Origin: Barnesiella sp.
GTDB lineage: Bacteria; Bacteroidota; Bacteroidia; Bacteroidales; Muribaculaceae
Reading direction: 5' to 3'
Assembly: GCA_014800945.1 (NCBI GenBank)
Contig: JAAVFD010000011.1
Location: 1-64,000 of the forward strand
DNA length: 64,000 nucleotides
Made by a program: the position numbers and the translations under genes. Under the pieces are notes generated by a model, which was not told the DNA's origin, did not search any database, and saw nothing but the letters and a program-made list of their open reading frames with translations. Positions 59,992 through 64,000 of this stretch are shown here, piece after piece; the stretch's first letter is position 1; every line of letters begins with the position of its first letter.

Positions 59992-61563
59992 TTACGGTAT
60001 TAATCTGATATTCTTGAAGTTCCATTTGTCACTTTCAATGAAGTCAACCGCCTCAACATCTTTGTCAATAGCAGGGAATATTAGAGTAAAATTATTTTCT
60101 CCGTCTGCCTTCGCTCTCAGTTCTTCTCCAAGAATAATGCCTTGAGTGTCAATTATATTCAACTTGCTTCCATCAGGGAGTTTCAGATGACTGTCCGGAG
60201 CAATCTTTATCCACCAATTGGGAATATAATACATGTGGAAATGTATAGCGGTTTTATCAGCCATCCGCTCAATACTGTCTATTTCAAGAATATTACCGGT
60301 ATTATTTTCAGCGTAATCAGGATAATAAATTTTTATTCCGGTTTGATTATTTTCAACGGTCATTGCCGGCTTCGGATTTAGGAGCGGGCGGAATATCCGT
60401 TCAAACATACCTTTGCCGTAGCCGAAGTTAGTGGCAGTATATATTCCTTCAGGATTTATTATAATGAATGTAGGAAGCCCTTGTGCATTGAAGCGGGAAT
60501 AGATTCCGGCTTGACCTTTACTGTCTCTCCAGTTATTGCCCTCTAACTTGAGGTTATCGGTGGATATTCTCCAGAATTGGTCATCGTCTATGCTGATGCT
60601 GACAACCGCCACATTATCCTTATGTTTCTCCGCGAAGGCTTTAAGCTCGGGTACAGCCATGTGGCAGGGACCGCATCCACCGCTCCATAAGTCAAGCAAT
60701 ATCCATTTGCCGGCAAACTTTCCGAGGCTTAGTGTGTTACCGTTGATATCGATAAATTCTATGTCAGGAACCATGTCACCGATATTGATTTTGCTTTCTG
60801 GGTAGAGGTAAGCGTAGATTCGTTCTCCTTCGGGTGATTCTTTTTCGCTCTGACCGAGGGACTCGTACAAAGTTTTAAGTTTTGCGGTAAGCGGAGAATC
60901 GCCGGATAAGCCGGTGTCGCTCAAACTAATGAATTCATCGAACCAAACAGGAGTGTGCTTCATCTGAAGCATCGTCAGGTATTTCCGGTTATCTATCGAG
61001 TCGTGTAAGGCTGACAATGCCTTCCTTGTTTCGGCAATGATTTGTTTTTTTTGCTCTGTGGAGAGTTCAGGATTGGATAATAATTTATCCATTTCAGAAT
61101 TGAGTCGGTTTATCTCCCTGTATATGTCGGCGCCGCTGAATAATATTCTGTCGTATTCTTTCTGTTCATCCAAGTCGCTTGTCACCTCCCATAATTGGGA
61201 GTCGATAGTGGAGGCATCAACTTTGATATTTGCTCCCGGCGACAAAAATACAGTCCTTCCGCTCCCGCCAATTTCAGGGACAAAGCATGCGATGCTCATC
61301 TTTTGCAACTCATCGTCCTCAAATGTATATTCAAGCCTGAATTTACCGTTTGCCACTGTATCTTTAGCAACTGACATGCCGGCATTACCGTAGAAGCGGA
61401 ACAATGTTATCACGGTGCTGTCCGGCATTATATTTGTGACCCCTTCGATGATTGCGGTCGGGTTATCTATATCTTGCTGCGGCATTTTTCCGTTTCCCCG
61501 GCTATCAGAGGGGTAACAAAGTGAGGCAATGACAAAAAGTGTACTTAAAATAGCTTTTTTCAT
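59992..61563 (-). CDS. TlpA-family thiol:disulfide oxidoreductase with N-terminal DUF4369-like region
   Basis: Signal peptide; GKWILLDLWSGGCGPCHMAVPELKAFAEKHKDNVAVVSISID. Confidence 0.9.
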   Translation of the reverse strand: MKKAILSTLFVIASLCYPSDSRGNGKMPQQDIDNPTAIIEGVTNIMPDSTVITLFRFYGNAGMSVAKDTVANGKFRLEYTFEDDELQKMSIACFVPEIGGSGRTVFLSPGANIKVDASTIDSQLWEVTSDLDEQKEYDRILFSGADIYREINRLNSEMDKLLSNPELSTEQKKQIIAETRKALSALHDSIDNRKYLTMLQMKHTPVWFDEFISLSDTGLSGDSPLTAKLKTLYESLGQSEKESPEGERIYAYLYPESKINIGDMVPDIEFIDINGNTLSLGKFAGKWILLDLWSGGCGPCHMAVPELKAFAEKHKDNVAVVSISIDDDQFWRISTDNLKLEGNNWRDSKGQAGIYSRFNAQGLPTFIIINPEGIYTATNFGYGKGMFERIFRPLLNPKPAMTVENNQTGIKIYYPDYAENNTGNILEIDSIERMADKTAIHFHMYYIPNWWIKIAPDSHLKLPDGSKLNIIDTQGIILGEELRAKADGENNFTLIFPAIDKDVEAVDFIESDKWNFKNIRLIP

Positions 61564-61611
61564 GTAAAGATTTGAAAGTTAGATAGTTTATATCGGTAGC
61601 TGCAAAGATAT

Positions 61612-61644
61612 AAAAAAAGAACCGCCGGAAGAGTATCCGGCGGT
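61612..61644 (-). terminator. gdhA rho-independent terminator
   Basis: ACCGCCGGA/TCCGGCGGT (9-bp stem) followed by TTCTTTTTTT on minus. Confidence 0.85.
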
Positions 61645-61667
61645 TAAAATATCATAATAACAATGGT

Positions 61668-63005
61668 TTAGAGAACTCCCTGAGCCATCATTGCGCGTGC
61701 CACTTTCATGAATCCGGCAACATTAGCTCCTTTTACATAATTGATGTAACCGTCACATTCTTTACCGAAGAGAACGCACTGGTGGTGGATTTCCGCCATG
61801 ATTTCCTTGAGTTTGGCATCAACTTCTGCCGCGCTCCATGACAGCTTCTGTGAGTTCTGTGCCATTTCCAGACCGGAAACAGATACTCCTCCTGCGTTTG
61901 CTGCTTTACCGGGAGCATAAAGAATCTTGGCAGCGAGGAATTCCTTGATAGCCTCGGGAGTTGAAGGCATATTGGCACCTTCGCTCACGGCAATGCAGCC
62001 TTGAGCGAGTAGGGCACGTGCATCATCACCGTCAATTTCATTCTGAGTGGCAGAAGGCATGGCGATATCGCATTTAACCTTCATCCACGGGCGCTCACCG
62101 GGATAGTATTCACAACCGTATTCCTCAGCAAATTCGCGGATACGACCGCGGTAAATATTCTTAAGTTTGAAGATGTAATCGAGTTGTTCCCGTGTGATTC
62201 CATCCGGCACATAAATGCTGCCGTCGCTATCGCTCATAGATACAACAACTGCTCCAAGTTCAAGAAGCTTCTCTGCAGTATATGTGGCAACATTTCCTGA
62301 GCCCGAAATTGCTACTCTTTTGCCTTTTAATTCAATGCCTTTTGTTTCAAGCATATTCAGAAGGAAGTAAACATTGCCGTAGCCTGTAGCTTCGGGGCGG
62401 ATAAGTGAACCACCGAACTCTCTGCCTTTGCCGGTGAAAGTACCGGTATTTTCACGAGCCATTTTCTTGTACTGACCGTACATGTAGCCAACTTCTCTAC
62501 CTCCAACACCAATATCTCCTGCCGGAACGTCTGTGTCAGCACCTATTTCACGCCAAAGCTCATTGATGAATGCCTGACAGAAACGCATCACTTCCATATC
62601 GCTCTTGCCACGTGGAGAGAAGTCACTTCCTCCTTTGGCGCCCCCCATAGCGAGAGTAGTGAGAGAGTTTTTGAAAGTCTGCTCAAATGCAAGGAATTTC
62701 AGAATACTCTGATTTACTGAAGAGTGGAAACGTATTCCGCCTTTGTAGGGGCCAATTGCGTTGTTATGCTGGATTCGGTAGCCCATATTATTCTGAACTT
62801 TACCGCTATCATCTACCCAACTAACTCTAAATGAGAAAATTCTATCGGGAATGCAAAGACGCTCAATAAGATTGTAACGCTCAAATTCGGGATATTCGTT
62901 GTAAGTGTCCTCAATAGAGGTTACTACTTCTTCAACAGCCTGAATGTACTCCGGCTCGTTGGGAAAGCGCCGTTTAAGATCGGCGATAATTTCAGATGCT
63001 TTCAT
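61668..63005 (-). CDS. gdhA: NADP-type glutamate dehydrogenase
   Basis: MGYRIQHNNAIGPYKGGIRFHSSVNQSILKFLAFEQTFKNSLTTLAMGGAKGGSDF. Confidence 0.97.
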   Translation of the reverse strand: MKASEIIADLKRRFPNEPEYIQAVEEVVTSIEDTYNEYPEFERYNLIERLCIPDRIFSFRVSWVDDSGKVQNNMGYRIQHNNAIGPYKGGIRFHSSVNQSILKFLAFEQTFKNSLTTLAMGGAKGGSDFSPRGKSDMEVMRFCQAFINELWREIGADTDVPAGDIGVGGREVGYMYGQYKKMARENTGTFTGKGREFGGSLIRPEATGYGNVYFLLNMLETKGIELKGKRVAISGSGNVATYTAEKLLELGAVVVSMSDSDGSIYVPDGITREQLDYIFKLKNIYRGRIREFAEEYGCEYYPGERPWMKVKCDIAMPSATQNEIDGDDARALLAQGCIAVSEGANMPSTPEAIKEFLAAKILYAPGKAANAGGVSVSGLEMAQNSQKLSWSAAEVDAKLKEIMAEIHHQCVLFGKECDGYINYVKGANVAGFMKVARAMMAQGVL

Positions 63006-63056
63006 ATTGAATCCGATATTTGTTATGTTTTGGAGAAAAACCTCCCCGTTTGGTTG

Positions 63057-63109
63057 CAAATTTATATTGAAAAATAATTATGGCCAAACATTTGCAATTA
63101 AAATGTTTG
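63057..63109 (-). promoter_or_regulatory. gdhA promoter (-33 TTTG, 20-bp spacer, -7 TAAATTTG) overlapped by an inverted repeat
   Basis: -7 caaattta at 63057-63064 and -33 caaa at 63085-63088 on plus; inverted repeat CAAACATT-N9-AATGTTTG (63085-63109). Confidence 0.65.
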
Positions 63110-63125
63110 TTTTGATTGCAAATTG

Positions 63126-63590
63126 CTACTTGTTTTGCTCGAGAATCTGAGCTGCGTGGTTTGATGTCTTGATTTGTTTAGGACCCAATATTCTTACAAT
63201 TTTACCTTCCGGATCAATTATAAATGTGGTTCTGAAAGTACCCATATATTTTCTGCCATACATGGATTTTTCTCCCCACACACCAAAATCTTCCATAAGT
63301 TTATGATCGGAATCAGTTATAAGAGGGAACGGAAGATCATTCTTTGCTATGAATTTTTTATGGGAATCAGCAGAATCGCCACTTGCACCAATGACCTGAT
63401 ATCCTGCATTTATCAGCTCATGATAGTTATCACGAAGGTTACAAGCCTGAGCAGTGCAGCCTGATGTCATGTCCTTAGGATAAAAATAAAGTGCAATGTT
63501 TTTTCCGGGGTAATCGCTTCGCTTGATTTCATTACCGTTCTGGTCTTTACCAAGTAAATCCGGTACTATGTCTCCAATAGAATAGCTCAT
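63126..63590 (-). CDS. bcp: Thioredoxin-dependent thiol peroxidase (Bcp/PrxQ)
   Basis: IALYFYPKDMTSGCTAQACNLRDNYHEL. Confidence 0.95.
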   Translation of the reverse strand: MSYSIGDIVPDLLGKDQNGNEIKRSDYPGKNIALYFYPKDMTSGCTAQACNLRDNYHELINAGYQVIGASGDSADSHKKFIAKNDLPFPLITDSDHKLMEDFGVWGEKSMYGRKYMGTFRTTFIIDPEGKIVRILGPKQIKTSNHAAQILEQNK

Positions 63591-63614
63591 GATTTTTAGG
63601 ATTTATATTTTCAC

Positions 63615-63622
63615 AAATATAA
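63615..63622 (-). promoter_or_regulatory. -7 element TATATTTG of bcp
   Basis: caaatata on plus, ~25 nt upstream of the bcp ATG. Confidence 0.5.
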
Positions 63623-63660
63623 TAGATTCCTTACTCGTGACAAAATATGTGTATAAAAAT

Positions 63661-63726
63661 AAAAAAAATTACTCGTCGTCACGACGAATAATCTTTTTAC
63701 CTTAAATCTAATACCATGAAAAACTG
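63661..63726 (-). ncRNA. Candidate small RNA (~65 nt) with its own promoter and terminator
   Basis: Minus: -33 TTTG (63760-63763), 21-bp spacer, -7 TACCTTTG (63731-63738); hairpin TCGTCG-TGA-CGACGA (63673-63687) then TAATTTTTTTT. Confidence 0.5.
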
Positions 63727-63828
63727 GGTGCAAAGGTAAGCTCTTTTGTCGGTATAATCCAAATATACGAGTTTTTTTAACTGTAATTTAACGAAATATT
63801 ACCTTAAATCTTGCAAAATTAACCCAGG

Positions 63829-64000
63829 TTAACGTATTACAGGAGAGCTTAAAATCATTTTTCCTGCTGAATGGGCAGTTATTTCCGGAGCGTATTGACT
63901 TTGTGCCGTGGCTATACCTGAAGCAAATTCACCGGAATTATTAACCCACATTTCATATTCTATTACAAATGTGCCTTTGGGCAGGTGTTCTACGAAAATA
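63829..64000 (-). CDS. 3' end of a probable alpha-2-macroglobulin family gene (truncated by window edge)
   Basis: Minus translation: ...IFVEHLPKGTFVIEYEMWVNNSGEFASGIATAQSQYAPEITAHSAGKMILSSPVIR*. Confidence 0.65.
   Translation of the reverse strand, partial: IFVEHLPKGTFVIEYEMWVNNSGEFASGIATAQSQYAPEITAHSAGKMILSSPVIR

Overview
This 64 kb window looks like a Bacteroidales chromosome segment, probably Muribaculaceae-like (inferred from protein content and TAnnTTTG-type -7 promoters). It is mostly densely packed core genes. I found no intact mobile element, prophage, CRISPR array or rRNA operon. Recognisable genes include tsaD/typA (divergent), cinA, nagB, nfo, dinB, radC, nspC, a uvrD-type helicase, trkA/trkH, an ABC-F ATPase, an M3 peptidase, a DEAD-box helicase, ahpC, uvrA, purN, purM, cdsA, an ECF-type sigma factor, rluD, tex, comEC, aroE, rpsP, a GH20 hexosaminidase, a radical SAM protein, gdhA and bcp. 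Two CAU-anticodon tRNAs lie at the left edge, and the 3' end of a probable alpha-2-macroglobulin gene lies at the right edge. The observations I rate highest are: (1) a single ORF fusing an AmgK-like amino-sugar kinase to the C-terminal (GlcN6P-sensing type) domain of RapZ, followed directly by a MurU-like nucleotidyltransferase (51832-54015); (2) a candidate ~65-nt small RNA near 63.66-63.73 kb with its own promoter and hairpin/U-run terminator; (3) a bilobal retropepsin-like aspartic protease gene with three lesions but an apparently intact promoter (28192-29531); (4) a mosaic of GC-rich palindromes between a DUF6291-like orphan gene and nfo (10.33-10.54 kb); (5) a secreted Ntn-hydrolase (bile-salt hydrolase/penicillin acylase type) that appears leaderless and overlaps a DUF4421 gene. 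All family calls come from reading the translations; no database search was run.
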